Positions 29,590-39,194 of a stretch of DNA of 64,000 nt are shown piece after piece (positions within the stretch are counted from its first letter, which is position 1; every line of letters starts with the position of its first letter). Origin of the DNA: Oerskovia enterophila (lineage in GTDB: Bacteria > Actinomycetota > Actinomycetes > Actinomycetales > Cellulomonadaceae); the NCBI RefSeq assembly GCF_001692445.1, contig NZ_MAQA01000011.1:29245-93244 (forward strand). Direction: 5' to 3'. Made by a program: the position numbers and the translations under genes. A model generated the notes under the pieces. It was not told where the DNA came from. It saw nothing but the letters and a program-made list of their open reading frames with translations, and made no database searches.

Positions 29590-30216
29590 GTGTCTTCAGT
29601 GACTCGTTCGCGCCGCCAGGTTCGCCTGAGCCGCGCGCTGGGCCTCGCGCTCACGCCCAAGGCAGTCAAGCACTTCGAGAAGCGTCCCTACCCGCCCGGT
29701 GAGCACGGCCGTGCCCGTCGCCGCACCGAGTCGGACTACGCGGTCCGTCTGCGCGAGAAGCAGCGTCTGCGCGCCCAGTACGCGCTCCGCGAGAAGCAGA
29801 TGGCCCGTGCCTACGAGGACGCTCGCAAGGACGCCGGTCTGACCGGTGAGGCCCTGGTCGAGAACCTCGAGATGCGTCTCGACGCCCTCGTGCTGCGCTC
29901 CGGCTTCGCCCGCACCATCCTGCAGGCACGCCAGGCCGTCGGCCACCGCCACATCCTCGTCGACGGCAAGATCGTCGACCGCCCCTCGTTCAAGGTCAAG
30001 CCGGGTCAGACGATCCAGGTCAAGCCGAAGAGCCAGGCCACCACGCCGTTCCAGGTCGCCGCTGCCGGTGCGCACCGCGACGTCCTGCCGGCCGTCCCGG
30101 CCTACCTCGACGTCCAGCTCGAGAAGCTGAGCGCCGTCCTGGTGCGTCGCCCCAAGCGCGTCGAGGTCCCCGTGACCTGCGAGGTCCAGCTCGTCGTCGA
30201 GTACTACGCTCGCTGA
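29590..30216 (+). CDS. rpsD: 30S ribosomal protein S4
   Basis: S4 nucleates assembly of the 30S body. The 208-residue product has the basic N-terminal domain (HFEKRPYPPGEHGRARRR) and the S4 RNA-binding domain (MRLDALVLRSGFARTILQARQAVGHRHILVDGKIV). It has no N-terminal zinc-binding cysteines and only one Cys overall (VPVTCEV), so it is the zinc-free form. The gene stands alone between rarA and alaS, with its own promoter and terminator, rather than in the alpha operon. The GTG start follows AGGACAGGA. Confidence 0.96.
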   Translation: MSSVTRSRRQVRLSRALGLALTPKAVKHFEKRPYPPGEHGRARRRTESDYAVRLREKQRLRAQYALREKQMARAYEDARKDAGLTGEALVENLEMRLDALVLRSGFARTILQARQAVGHRHILVDGKIVDRPSFKVKPGQTIQVKPKSQATTPFQVAAAGAHRDVLPAVPAYLDVQLEKLSAVLVRRPKRVEVPVTCEVQLVVEYYAR

Positions 30217-30244
30217 TCCTCCTGCGCGGCTGCTGCCGCGTGCC

Positions 30245-30294
30245 TGCACGAACGCCTCGCTCACCGCTTCGACGGGGAGCGGGGCGTTCGTGCA
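30245..30294 (+). terminator. Terminator hairpin after rpsD
   Basis: An 18-bp stem with one G-U pair (30245-30262 with 30277-30294; core TGCACGAACGCC) lies 28 bases after the rpsD stop. Confidence 0.8.
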
Positions 30295-30357
30295 TCCGGG
30301 TAAGGTTTCGCGAGGCGTGCCGCTCGTCGCGTCGCGCCATCGAAGGAGGAGCAGGAG

Positions 30358-30732
30358 ATGTCCGTAGGAGATGTGGCCGGGCTGATCGCCGCCATCGCAT
30401 TCGTGCTGCTGGTCGGGGTCCTCGCGGTTCCTCTGGTCAAGCTCGGCCGGGTCCTCGACGAGGCCCGCGTGAGCATCAAGGAGGTCACGGACCACTCGGT
30501 GCCGATCCTCGACGAGGCCGCGACCACGGTCGCGACCACGAACAGCCAGCTCGTCAAGGTCGACACGATCACGACGTCCGCGGCCCAGGTCAGCGAGAAC
30601 GTCTCGGCGCTGACCGGGCTGTACGCGGCGACCTTCGGGGCCCCGCTCGTCAAGGTCGCGGCGTTCACCTACGGCGTACGCCAGGCCTTCGCTCGCGCCT
30701 CGGGGCGCTCGGGCCCGCGGGCCGGTCGCTGA
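30358..30732 (+). CDS. DUF948 membrane protein
   Basis: The 124-residue product has one N-terminal membrane helix (about residues 6-27), followed by a helical, Thr/Val-rich segment with heptad character (VDTITTSAAQVSENVSALTGLYAATFG), typical of DUF948 proteins. The function is unknown. A strong GAAGGAGGA site precedes the ATG. The stop overlaps the next ATG (TGATG), so it is coupled to the DUF6167-like gene. The pair is commonly found before alaS in actinobacteria. Confidence 0.85.
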   Translation: MSVGDVAGLIAAIAFVLLVGVLAVPLVKLGRVLDEARVSIKEVTDHSVPILDEAATTVATTNSQLVKVDTITTSAAQVSENVSALTGLYAATFGAPLVKVAAFTYGVRQAFARASGRSGPRAGR

Positions 30733-31073
30733 TGCGACGGGTCTTCTGGGTCGGTGTCGGCGTCGCCATCACGGTCGTCGTGGTGGTCAAGGGGCGTCAG
30801 GTGATCGCGCGCTACGCGCCCGCCTCGCTCGTCGACCAGGCGACCGACCAGGTCAACGCGCTCGGGGAGAAGGCGACGGGCTTCGTCGCGGTCTTCCGCG
30901 AGGAGTTCCGTACCGCGCGCGACGCCCGCGAGGCCGAGCTGCTCGCGGCCCTGCTCGCGGAGGGCCAGCCGCACCCCGACGACGTGCGCGCGGCCCGCGC
31001 CGCCCGGCGCGAGCGCACGGGCAGCCCCGACATCGACGACGACGAGGACCTCCTGGGGTACTCGTTCTACTGA
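30732..31073 (+). CDS. DUF6167-like small membrane protein
   Basis: The 113-residue product begins with a membrane helix (MRRVFWVGVGVAITVVVVVKG), followed by an amphipathic helical region (FREEFRTARDAREAELLAALL) and an acidic tail. This matches the DUF6167 family as remembered from Streptomyces. It overlaps the DUF948 gene by one base. No enzymatic motif is present; a paired membrane or scaffold role with DUF948 is inference. Confidence 0.75.
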   Translation: MRRVFWVGVGVAITVVVVVKGRQVIARYAPASLVDQATDQVNALGEKATGFVAVFREEFRTARDAREAELLAALLAEGQPHPDDVRAARAARRERTGSPDIDDDEDLLGYSFY

Positions 31074-31230
31074 TCCACCTGCCGGACCACCCCCGCCGGC
31101 CGACCTCCGCCCGTCGCGCAGCGCGCACGGTCCGGGAGGGAAGCAGCGCGGGAACATACTTGTTCTAGCCGGTGCCGGCCGCCCAGCGGCGTGCCCCGGC
31201 CCGTTCCATCACCGACCTCCGAAGGACATC

Positions 31231-33924
31231 ATGCGTACCGCCGAGATCCGCAAGCGTTGGCTCGACTACTTCGCCGCCCAGGACCACACCGTCGTGCCCT
31301 CGGCGTCGCTCATCTCGCCGGACCCGTCGACCCTGTTCACCATCGCGGGCATGGTGCCGTTCATCCCGTACATGACGGGTGAGCAGACCGCGCCCTGGCA
31401 GCGTGCGACGAGCGTGCAGAAGTGCGTGCGCACGCTCGACATCGAGGACGTGGGCAAGACCACGCGCCACGGCACGTTCTTCCAGATGAACGGGAACTTC
31501 TCGTTCGGGGACTACTTCAAGGAAGGTGCCATCACCTACGCCTGGGACCTCATCACGCGGTCGCAGGACGAGGGCGGCTACGGCATCCCCGAGGACAAGA
31601 TCTGGGTGACCGTCTTCCACGAGGACGACGAGGCGCGCCGGCTCTGGAAGAAGATCGCCGGTCTGCCGGACGAGCGCATCCAGGGCCTCGGCATGGGACC
31701 CAACTACTGGTCCACGGGTGCCCGTGGGCCCGCTGGCCCGTGCTCCGAGATCTTCTACGACCGCGGCCCGGCCTACGGCCCCGACGGCGGCCCCGCGATC
31801 GACCTCGCGGGCGACCGGTTCCTGGAGATCTGGAACCTCGTCTTCATGCAGTACGAGCGCGGGGACGGTGGGACCAAGGAGTCCTTCCCCATCCTGGGCG
31901 AGCTCACGAAGAAGAACATCGACACCGGCATGGGCCTCGAGCGCGTCGCGTTCGTCCTGCAGGGCGTCGACAACATGTACGAGATCGACGAGGTCTTCCC
32001 CGTCATCGCCGCGGCCCAGGAGCTGTCCGGCAAGCGCTACGGCGCGGACACCGACGACGACGTGCGCATGCGCGTGGTGGCCGACCACGTCCGCTCGGCC
32101 CTCATGATCATCAGCGACGGCGTGCGCCCCTCGAACGAGGGCCGCGGCTACGTCCTGCGCCGGCTGCTGCGCCGCTCGGTGCGCGCCATGCGCCTGCTGG
32201 GCGTCGAGGACCCCTCGCTGCCCCAGCTGTTCCCCGTCTCGCGCGACGCCATGCAGGCCTCCTACCCGGAGGTCGGCGCCGACTTCGAGCGCATCTCCCA
32301 GATCGCCTACGCCGAGGAGGAGGCGTTCCGCCGCACCCTGACCTCGGGCACCACGATCCTGGACACCGCGGTCGCGGCCGCCAAGACCACGGCCGGGGCG
32401 GGTGGCACGCCCGTCCTGCCCGGCGACCAGGCGTTCGCCCTGCACGACACGTACGGCTTCCCGATCGACCTGACCCTCGAGATGGCCGCCGAGCAGGGCG
32501 TCCAGGTAGACGAGAAGGCGTTCCGCGCCCTCATGCAGGAGCAGCGCACGCGCGCTCGTGCCGACGCGCTCGCCAAGCGCACGGGCGGGGTGGACACCGC
32601 GGCCTACGAGGCGCTGCAGAGCGAGCTCGCGCGCCCCGTGGAGTTCCTCGGCTACACCGACGCCACGGCGTCGGTCAACGTCGTGGGCCTCCTGGTCGAC
32701 GGCGTGCCCTCCCCGGCCGCGACGGCCCCGGCCGACGTCGAGGTCGTGCTCGACCGCACGCCGTTCTACGCCGAGGCCGGTGGCCAGCTCGCCGACCACG
32801 GGACGATCGTGCTCGACGGCGGCGCGACCATCGAGGTCGACGACGTGCAGCGCCCCATCAAGGGCTTCTCGGTCCACCGTGGACGCCTCGTCGAGGGCGT
32901 CGTGGCGCTGGGGGACCCCGGCACCGCGCAGATCGACACGGCGCGTCGCAAGGCGATCAGCCGCGCCCACACCGCGACGCACATGATCCACAAGTCCATC
33001 CAAGAGGCCCTGGGCAAGGACGCGACGCAGGCCGGCTCGGAGAACGCCCCGAGCCGCATCCGCTTCGACTTCCGCGCCTCGAGCGCCGTGCCCGCGGGGG
33101 TCCTGTCCGAGGTCGAGGAGCGCGTCAACACCCAGCTCGCCGAGAACCTCGAGGTCACGGACAAGGTCATGCCCATCGCCGAGGCCAAGGCGCTGGGCGC
33201 CATGGCGCTGTTCGGCGAGAAGTACGGCGACCAGGTGCGCGTCGTCTCGATCGGCGGCGACTGGTCGCGCGAGCTGTGCGCGGGCACGCACGTCAAGCAG
33301 TCCGGCCAGCTCGGCCTGGTCACGCTGCTCGGCGAGTCCTCGATCGGTTCGGGCGTGCGTCGCGTCGACGCCCTGGTCGGCGACGGCGCCTACGGCTTCC
33401 AGGCCAAGGAGCACGCCCTGGTGGGGCAGCTCACGGGCCTGCTCAACGTGCGCACCGAGGAGCTGCCGGACCGGGTGAGCTCGCTCGTCTCGCGCCTGCG
33501 TGACGCGGAGAAGGAGCTCGGCGCGCTGCGTCAGGCCCAGCTCCTGGCCGCGGCCTCGAACCTCGCGGCCGGTGCGGAGACCGTGGGCACCACGCGCGTC
33601 GTGGTGCACGACGCGGGCGAGGTCGCCTCGGCCGACGACCTGCGCGCGCTCGCGCTCGACGTGCGCGGACGCCTCGCGGACTCCGCACCGAGCGTCGTCG
33701 CGGTCGGCGGCGTGAGCAAGGAGCGACCCCAGGTCGTCATCGTCACCAACGCGCCGGCGCGCGAGGCGGGCCTGCGGGCCGGCGCCCTCGCGAAGAAGGC
33801 GTCGGGCGTGCTCGGCGGCGGCGGCGGCGGCAAGGACGACATGGCCCAGGGGGGCGGCACCGACGTGTCCGCGCTCCCGGCCGCCCTCGCGGGCATCCGC
33901 GACGACGTCGCCTCGGCGCTCTGA
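31231..33924 (+). CDS. alaS: Alanyl-tRNA synthetase
   Basis: AlaRS charges tRNA-Ala and edits misacylated Ser and Gly. The 897-residue product has the class II catalytic core (TIAGMVPFIPYMTGEQ, GRHGTFFQMNGNFSFGDYFK), the tRNA recognition domain, the editing domain with zinc ligands in RAHTATHMIHKS and CAGTHVKQSG, and a C-terminal coiled-coil/C-Ala domain ending with the Gly-rich GVLGGGGGGKDDMAQGGG. The ATG has GAAGGA upstream. It heads a run with ruvX, mltG and aroE, as in mycobacteria. Confidence 0.97.
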   Translation: MRTAEIRKRWLDYFAAQDHTVVPSASLISPDPSTLFTIAGMVPFIPYMTGEQTAPWQRATSVQKCVRTLDIEDVGKTTRHGTFFQMNGNFSFGDYFKEGAITYAWDLITRSQDEGGYGIPEDKIWVTVFHEDDEARRLWKKIAGLPDERIQGLGMGPNYWSTGARGPAGPCSEIFYDRGPAYGPDGGPAIDLAGDRFLEIWNLVFMQYERGDGGTKESFPILGELTKKNIDTGMGLERVAFVLQGVDNMYEIDEVFPVIAAAQELSGKRYGADTDDDVRMRVVADHVRSALMIISDGVRPSNEGRGYVLRRLLRRSVRAMRLLGVEDPSLPQLFPVSRDAMQASYPEVGADFERISQIAYAEEEAFRRTLTSGTTILDTAVAAAKTTAGAGGTPVLPGDQAFALHDTYGFPIDLTLEMAAEQGVQVDEKAFRALMQEQRTRARADALAKRTGGVDTAAYEALQSELARPVEFLGYTDATASVNVVGLLVDGVPSPAATAPADVEVVLDRTPFYAEAGGQLADHGTIVLDGGATIEVDDVQRPIKGFSVHRGRLVEGVVALGDPGTAQIDTARRKAISRAHTATHMIHKSIQEALGKDATQAGSENAPSRIRFDFRASSAVPAGVLSEVEERVNTQLAENLEVTDKVMPIAEAKALGAMALFGEKYGDQVRVVSIGGDWSRELCAGTHVKQSGQLGLVTLLGESSIGSGVRRVDALVGDGAYGFQAKEHALVGQLTGLLNVRTEELPDRVSSLVSRLRDAEKELGALRQAQLLAAASNLAAGAETVGTTRVVVHDAGEVASADDLRALALDVRGRLADSAPSVVAVGGVSKERPQVVIVTNAPAREAGLRAGALAKKASGVLGGGGGGKDDMAQGGGTDVSALPAALAGIRDDVASAL

Positions 33925-33935
33925 GCGGCGACCGG

Positions 33936-34466
33936 GTGACGTTCGACGAGCACCAGGCGGGCGTCCCTCTCCCGAGGGGCGCCCGCCTGGGCGTCGACGT
34001 GGGCAGCGTCCGGGTCGGGCTCGCCACGAGCGACCCCGACGGCCTGATCGCGACCCCCGTCGAGACGCTGGCGCGCGACCTCAAGACCGCAGTTCCGGCG
34101 CCCGACGACGCCGCGTCCCCCCTGCCGAGCGACGTCGCCCGGATCGCGGCGGAAGTGGAGGAACGAGGTGCACGTGTGGTGTACATCGGGCTCCCTCGCC
34201 ATCTTTCCGGGGCAGAAGGTGCCGCCACCCAGGGGGCACGTGCGTACGCTGGACTGGTGGCCCGTGCCATCGCACCCGTCCCGGTGCACCTCGTCGACGA
34301 ACGGATGACGACCGTCAGCGCCCACCAGGCGTTGAGGGCCTCGGGCCGTGCCGGGCGCAAGCAGCGCTCTGTCGTGGACCAGGCGGCGGCGGTTATCATC
34401 CTCCAGACCGCTCTGGACCGTGAGCGGAGCGCGGGGGCGCGCGCTGGAGAGTACGTAGAACGTTGA
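33936..34466 (+). CDS. ruvX: Holliday junction resolvase-like YqgF/RuvX
   Basis: The 176-residue product is an RNase H-fold nuclease (YqgF family), implicated in 16S rRNA 5'-end maturation and possibly in junction resolution. Motifs are LGVDVGSVRVGLATSDPDG (first catalytic Asp), VYIGLPRHLSG and VDERMTTVSA (second acid), closing with VVDQAAAVIILQTALD. The GTG start lies 11 bases after alaS and is preceded by GCGGCGACCGG. It is slightly longer than typical (about 140-160) because of an insertion near residues 50-65. Confidence 0.93.
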   Translation: MTFDEHQAGVPLPRGARLGVDVGSVRVGLATSDPDGLIATPVETLARDLKTAVPAPDDAASPLPSDVARIAAEVEERGARVVYIGLPRHLSGAEGAATQGARAYAGLVARAIAPVPVHLVDERMTTVSAHQALRASGRAGRKQRSVVDQAAAVIILQTALDRERSAGARAGEYVER

Positions 34467-34521
34467 TCGTCGTGACGTGGCAAGGACCGCCGCGCACGCA
34501 CTCGTCAGGAGGCAACCTCCC

Positions 34522-35664
34522 GTGACCGACCTATTCGAACGCCCGCCGGTGCAGCACGAGCAACCGACCCGGGCGTCCCGCTCGGGTGGCAGGGACCGCA
34601 GGGCCGCGAAGAAGCGCGCCCAGCGTCGGCGTCGTCGCACCCTCATCGTGGTGGTGGCGCTGCTGCTCGTCGGCGGGGCCGGGTACTACCTGGTCTCGAA
34701 CGCGTCGAGCCTGCTGGGCTTCGAGAACCCGTTCGCCGCCTCGGACTACGAGGGCCAGGGGGTCGACCCGGTCGACGTCACGATCGAGCCGGGCTCGACC
34801 GGGGCGGTCATCGGGCAGACGCTCGTCGACGCCGGGGTGGTGAAGTCGGTCAAGGCGTTCACGGACGCCTACAAGGCCAACCCCGAGGCGAGCAAGATCC
34901 AGCCGGGCAACTTCACCATGCTCACCGAGATGAAGGCCTCGGCCGCCGTGGCGCTGCTGCTCTCCAAGGAGAGCAAGAACGAGATGAAGCTGACGATCCC
35001 CGAGGGCTTCACCAAGGCGCAGGTCATCGACCGCGCCGTGTCGGTGACCGGGAAGCCGGTCGAGGAGTTCGAGGCCGCCATGGCGGATCCTGCTGCCGTG
35101 GGCCTCCCGGCCGAGGCCGGAGGCAACTTCGAGGGCTGGTTCTTCCCGTCGACGTACCTGCTCGAGCCCGACGACACGCCCGCGACCATCGTGGCCAACA
35201 TGGTTGCGGCGACCGTGAGCAACCTCGACGCGCTGGGGGTCGCGCCCGCGGACCGGCAGACGGTCATCACCAAGGCGTCCCTGGTCGAGCGTGAGGCCAA
35301 GGCCGACGCGGACCGCCCCAAGATGGCCCGGGCGATCGAGAACAGGCTCGAACGAGACATGACCCTCGACATCGATGCCGCGGTGGCGTTCGGCCTCGGC
35401 AAGCCAGGCACCGAGATCACGCTCGCCGACAAGGCGAACACCGACAACCTCTACAACCTCTACAGGCACAGGGGGCTGCCGCCGGGCCCCATCGCGTCAC
35501 CGGGGAAGGCCTCGGTCGAGGCCATCCTGAACCCGGAACCCGGGGACTGGCTCTTCTGGGTCGCCGTCAACCTCGATACCGGCGAGACCAAGTTCTCGTC
35601 CACGATGGCCGAGCACCAGCGGTACGTCAACGAGCTGCGCGCGTGGCAGGCGGAGAACCCGTGA
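34522..35664 (+). CDS. mltG: Endolytic transglycosylase MltG
   Basis: MltG cleaves nascent peptidoglycan strands at the membrane and is thought to end glycan chains. The 380-residue product has a basic cytoplasmic N-terminus, one membrane helix (about residues 41-60), a LysM-like segment (VDVTIEPGSTGAVIGQTLVDAGVV) and the YceG catalytic domain with the active Glu in ASLVEREAKADADRPKMARAIENRL and the closing GLPPGPIASPGKASVEAIL. The GTG at 34522 was chosen over 34477 because CAGGAGG lies 9 bases upstream. Confidence 0.94.
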   Translation: MTDLFERPPVQHEQPTRASRSGGRDRRAAKKRAQRRRRRTLIVVVALLLVGGAGYYLVSNASSLLGFENPFAASDYEGQGVDPVDVTIEPGSTGAVIGQTLVDAGVVKSVKAFTDAYKANPEASKIQPGNFTMLTEMKASAAVALLLSKESKNEMKLTIPEGFTKAQVIDRAVSVTGKPVEEFEAAMADPAAVGLPAEAGGNFEGWFFPSTYLLEPDDTPATIVANMVAATVSNLDALGVAPADRQTVITKASLVEREAKADADRPKMARAIENRLERDMTLDIDAAVAFGLGKPGTEITLADKANTDNLYNLYRHRGLPPGPIASPGKASVEAILNPEPGDWLFWVAVNLDTGETKFSSTMAEHQRYVNELRAWQAENP

Positions 35665-36563
35665 CGGAGGCGACGCACCGCGCCGCCGTCCTGGGCCACC
35701 CCGTGGCCCACTCGCTCTCGCCCGTCCTGCACTCGGCCGCGTACCGCGCCCTGGGGCTGGACAGGTGGGAGTACACCGCGGTCGACGTGACCGAGGAGCG
35801 GCTGCGCGGCTTCGTGGACGGCCTCGACGACGCGTGGGCGGGCCTGAGCCTGACCATGCCGCTCAAGCAGGTCGTGTTCGAGCTGCTCGACCACGTCGAG
35901 CCGCTCGCCGAGGTCGTGGGGGCCGTCAACACGGTCCTGTTCCAGCCCACGGGCTCCGGGCGGACCCTGGTCGGGGCCAACACGGACGTCCACGGCCTGG
36001 TCGCGGCGCTGCGCGAGGGGCTGGGCAGCGGCCCGGGGGAGCGGCCGGTCGTGTCCGCCGTCGTGCTGGGGGCCGGGGCGACGGCCGCCTCGACCCTGGC
36101 GGCGCTCGCCGAGCTGGGCTGCACGTCCCCGACCGTGCTGGTGCGTTCGCTCGGGCGCACGGGCGGCCTCCAGCGGGCCGCGCACCGGATGGGCGTCACC
36201 CCGCGCTTCGAGCTGCTGGACCCGGCGACCGCGCGCGTGCGCGACGTCGACGTGGTCGTGTCGACCCTGCCCTCGCGGGCGGCAGACCCGGTCGCGGAGG
36301 CGCTCACCGCGCACGCCGCGGCGGGGGGCCCCGCCCCGCGAGGCGTCCTGCTCGACGTGGTCTACGACCCCCGCCCGACGGCGCTGTCCCGGGCCTGGGC
36401 GGCCGGGTCGCCGGACCGGGAGGGCTTGGTCGTGGGCGGCGAGCGCATGCTCCTGCACCAGGCGGCCGAGCAGGTACGCCTGATGACGGGCCAGGTCGCG
36501 CCGCTGGCCGCGATGGCCGCAGCCCTCGAGGAGGCGCTCGCCCCGAGCGTCGCCGGGGCCTGA
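35661..36563 (+). CDS. aroE: Shikimate dehydrogenase
   Basis: AroE reduces 3-dehydroshikimate with NADPH in the shikimate pathway. The 300-residue product has the substrate motif GHPVAHSLSP, the catalytic Lys in GLSLTMPLKQ, the VVGAVNTV and GANTDVHGLVAAL segments and a nucleotide-binding LGAGATAAST. The GTG start overlaps the mltG stop by 4 bases (GTGA). Other shikimate genes (aroC, aroK, aroB, aroQ) follow within 9 kb. Confidence 0.92.
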   Translation: MTEATHRAAVLGHPVAHSLSPVLHSAAYRALGLDRWEYTAVDVTEERLRGFVDGLDDAWAGLSLTMPLKQVVFELLDHVEPLAEVVGAVNTVLFQPTGSGRTLVGANTDVHGLVAALREGLGSGPGERPVVSAVVLGAGATAASTLAALAELGCTSPTVLVRSLGRTGGLQRAAHRMGVTPRFELLDPATARVRDVDVVVSTLPSRAADPVAEALTAHAAAGGPAPRGVLLDVVYDPRPTALSRAWAAGSPDREGLVVGGERMLLHQAAEQVRLMTGQVAPLAAMAAALEEALAPSVAGA

Positions 36564-36564
36564 C

Positions 36565-37263
36565 TCAGCCGGTCAGGAGCACCGGGCCCACGACCCCTGC
36601 TCCCCAGAGCGCTCCGAGGGCGGCGCCCGTCAGCATGAACGGGCCGAACGGGATCAGGGTCCGTCGTCCTGCACGCCGCGTGGCGAGCAGGACGACGGCT
36701 GCCAGGCCACCCAGGAGGAAGGCCGCGCTCGCGCCGACCACGAGCTCGGACCAGCCGAACCACGCGAGGTAGGCGCCGAGCAGCCCCGCGAGCTTGACGT
36801 CCCCGAACCCGAGCCCCGACGGGGCGAGGGCCAGGAGGACGTAGGCACCGTAGAGGACCAGGCCGCCGGCCAGCGCGCGGACCGGTGAGCCGTCGTCGGG
36901 CCCGAGGAGGCTCGCCGCTCCCAGCAGCACCGCCAGGACCGGGTACGCCGGCAGGACGAGCGCGTTCGGCAGGCGGTGCGTGCGCACGTCGATCACCGCG
37001 AGGGCCGAGCCCAGGGTCGCGAGGAAGGCCGTCGCGGGCAGCGAGGCCGGTGGGTGGCCGACGTGCACGGCCCCCGCGACCGTCAGGATCGTCACGGGGA
37101 CACCCACGGCCCAGATCGTGGCACGGTGCGCACCGACCTCGTCGCGTGCGCGGTGCCACAACGGGACCTGGGGGCCCGCTGGCCCCCGGTCGACGCCCGG
37201 AGCCGTGCTCGCCCCGTCCTGTCCCGGCGCGACGGCCGGACTCCCGCCCCCTGCGTTCGTCAT
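36565..37263 (-). CDS. A24-family prepilin peptidase
   Basis: The 232-residue product is a polytopic membrane aspartic peptidase with the catalytic acids in AVIDVRTHRLPNALVLP and GFGDVKLAGLLG (the GxGD motif). It lacks the N-terminal cysteine-rich methylase domain of PilD, as in many actinobacterial enzymes that process type IV-like or Flp/Tad pilins. A polar, Gly/Pro-rich N-terminus precedes the first helix. It is antisense to the flanking aro genes, with only one base between its stop and the aroE stop. The position matches mycobacterial Rv2551c. Confidence 0.9.
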   Translation of the reverse strand: MTNAGGGSPAVAPGQDGASTAPGVDRGPAGPQVPLWHRARDEVGAHRATIWAVGVPVTILTVAGAVHVGHPPASLPATAFLATLGSALAVIDVRTHRLPNALVLPAYPVLAVLLGAASLLGPDDGSPVRALAGGLVLYGAYVLLALAPSGLGFGDVKLAGLLGAYLAWFGWSELVVGASAAFLLGGLAAVVLLATRRAGRRTLIPFGPFMLTGAALGALWGAGVVGPVLLTG

Positions 37264-37402
37264 CCGGCGAACCTAGCGCAGCGCGCAGGGCGCTCACCGG
37301 CGTCGTCCACAGGCCGCGCCCGCGGTGCTGACCGGTCGTCCGACCGGTCCGCACTGCGGGCGGGTTCGGGGCGGGCGCGTGCGGCGTGGGAGGATTCTGC
37401 TC

Positions 37403-38620
37403 ATGCTTCGTTGGTTGACATCGGGTGAGTCGCACGGTCCGGCGCTGGTCGGCATCCTGGAAGGGCTGCCCGCAGGGGTCGAGCTCGTGACGAAGGACGT
37501 GCAGGACGCGCTCGCGCGCCGCCGTCTGGGCTACGGGCGCGGCGCGCGCATGAAGTTCGAGCAGGACGAGGTCCGCATCCTCGCGGGGCTGCGCCTCGGT
37601 CTCACGCAGGGTGGCCCGCTCGCGATCGAGATCGGCAACACCGAGTGGCCCAAGTGGGTCGACGTCATGAGCGCGGACCCCGTGCCCGCGGAGGCGCTGC
37701 AGGTCGACGCCGGGACGGGGGACGTCCGCGAGATCGCGCGCAACCGCCCGCTCACGCGCCCTCGCCCCGGGCACGCGGACCTGATCGGCATGCGCAAGTA
37801 CGCGTTCGACGACGCGCGGCCGGTCCTGGAGCGCGCCTCGGCGCGCGAGACCGCGACCCGCGTCGCGCTCGGCGTGGCCGCGGCCAGGTTCCTCGAGCAG
37901 GCCGTGGGGATCCGCCTGGTCTCGCACGTCGTGGGCATCGGCACGGTCGACGTCCCCGAGGACGCGGCCCTCCCGCAGCCTCAGGACGTCGAGCGCCTCG
38001 ACGCGGACCCGGTGCGCTGCTTCGACCCCGCGAGCTCGGCGGCAATGGTCGCGGAGATCGACGAGTGCCACAAGGACGGTGACACCCTGGGTGGTGTGGT
38101 CGAGGTCCTGGCCTACGGCGTCCCGTCGGGGCTCGGCACCTACGTCCAGTCGGACCGCCGGCTCGACGCACGCCTCGCGGCCGTGCTCATGGGCATCCAG
38201 GCGATCAAGGGCGTCGAGGTCGGCGACGGCTTCCGCACCGCGCGCCGGCGCGGGTCGCAGGCCCACGACGAGATCGTGCGCGGCGAGGACGGCCACCTGC
38301 ACCGCCTGAGCAACCGTGCGGGCGGCGTCGAGGGGGGCATGTCCAACGGCGAGGTCCTGCGCGTGCGCGCGGCCATGAAGCCCATCTCGACCGTCCCCCG
38401 CGCCCTGGCGACGGTCGACGTCGCGACGGGCGAGCCCGCCAAGGCCCAGCACCAGCGCTCGGACGTCTGCGCGGTGCCGCCCGCGGCGGTCGTGGCCGAG
38501 GCCATGGTCGCGCTGGTCCTCGCGGAGGCCGTCCTGGAGAAGTTCGGCGGCGACTCGGTCGTCGAGGTCCGCCGCAACGTCGAGGGCTACCTGTCCTCCG
38601 TACCCGAGCTGCTGCGCTGA
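37403..38620 (+). CDS. aroC: Chorismate synthase
   Basis: AroC converts EPSP to chorismate and needs reduced FMN. The 405-residue product has the three family signatures: [18 protein letters not shown] near the N-terminus, [20 protein letters not shown] in the middle and RARSQAHDE-type [11 protein letters not shown] with [32 protein letters not shown] site lies 9 bases before the ATG. It starts the aroC-aroK-aroB operon; aroK begins one base after its stop. Confidence 0.97.
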   Translation: MLRWLTSGESHGPALVGILEGLPAGVELVTKDVQDALARRRLGYGRGARMKFEQDEVRILAGLRLGLTQGGPLAIEIGNTEWPKWVDVMSADPVPAEALQVDAGTGDVREIARNRPLTRPRPGHADLIGMRKYAFDDARPVLERASARETATRVALGVAAARFLEQAVGIRLVSHVVGIGTVDVPEDAALPQPQDVERLDADPVRCFDPASSAAMVAEIDECHKDGDTLGGVVEVLAYGVPSGLGTYVQSDRRLDARLAAVLMGIQAIKGVEVGDGFRTARRRGSQAHDEIVRGEDGHLHRLSNRAGGVEGGMSNGEVLRVRAAMKPISTVPRALATVDVATGEPAKAQHQRSDVCAVPPAAVVAEAMVALVLAEAVLEKFGGDSVVEVRRNVEGYLSSVPELLR

Positions 38621-38621
38621 G

Positions 38622-39194
38622 ATGACGTCGAGCACCGGCCCCCGCGTCGTCCTGATCGGCCCTCCCGGCTGCGGCAAGTCGACCGTCGCGGGGGTGCTGT
38701 CCGAACGCCTCGGGCTGGCCGCGCGCGACACCGACACCGACGTGGAGGTCGTCGCGGGCAAGTCCGTCGCGGACGTCTTCCTCGAGGACGGCGAACCGCG
38801 CTTCCGCGCGCTCGAGCGCGAGGCCGTGACCCAGGCCCTCGCGGTCCACGAGGGGGTGCTCGCCCTCGGCGGCGGCGCGGTCCTCGACGAGTACACCCAG
38901 GCGGCGCTCGAGGCCTACGCGGCCGCCGGAGGGGTCGTGGTGTTCCTCGACGTCTCCCTGGCGCACGCGGGGCCGCGCGTCGGGTTCAACCAGGCGCGTC
39001 CGCTGCTGCTCGGCAACCCGCGCGCCAAGTGGCAGGCGCTCATGGACGGGCGGCGCCCCGTCTACGAGCGGCTCGCCACGCTGCGGGTCCTGACGGACGC
39101 CCGCACCCCGGGCCAGGTGGCCCACGAGATCGAGACAGCACTCGGCGAGGCGCCCTCCGCGGCGCGCGCCGACACCACGAGGAGCGAGCAGTGA
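38622..39194 (+). CDS. aroK: Shikimate kinase
   Basis: AroK phosphorylates shikimate with ATP. The 190-residue product has Walker [10 protein letters not shown] (residues 13-21), the shikimate-binding [18 protein letters not shown], the [13 protein letters not shown] block, the GGGAVL motif and the lid [27 protein letters not shown]. The C-terminal about 20 residues are a polar extension. The stop overlaps the aroB GTG by 4 bases, so the two are translationally coupled. Confidence 0.96.
   Translation: MTSSTGPRVVLIGPPGCGKSTVAGVLSERLGLAARDTDTDVEVVAGKSVADVFLEDGEPRFRALEREAVTQALAVHEGVLALGGGAVLDEYTQAALEAYAAAGGVVVFLDVSLAHAGPRVGFNQARPLLLGNPRAKWQALMDGRRPVYERLATLRVLTDARTPGQVAHEIETALGEAPSAARADTTRSEQ

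Noticed and set aside
36565..37263. Part of a pilus gene cluster
   Set aside because: The prepilin peptidase is isolated among aro genes; no pilin or assembly ATPase gene is present, and the same isolated position is known in mycobacteria.
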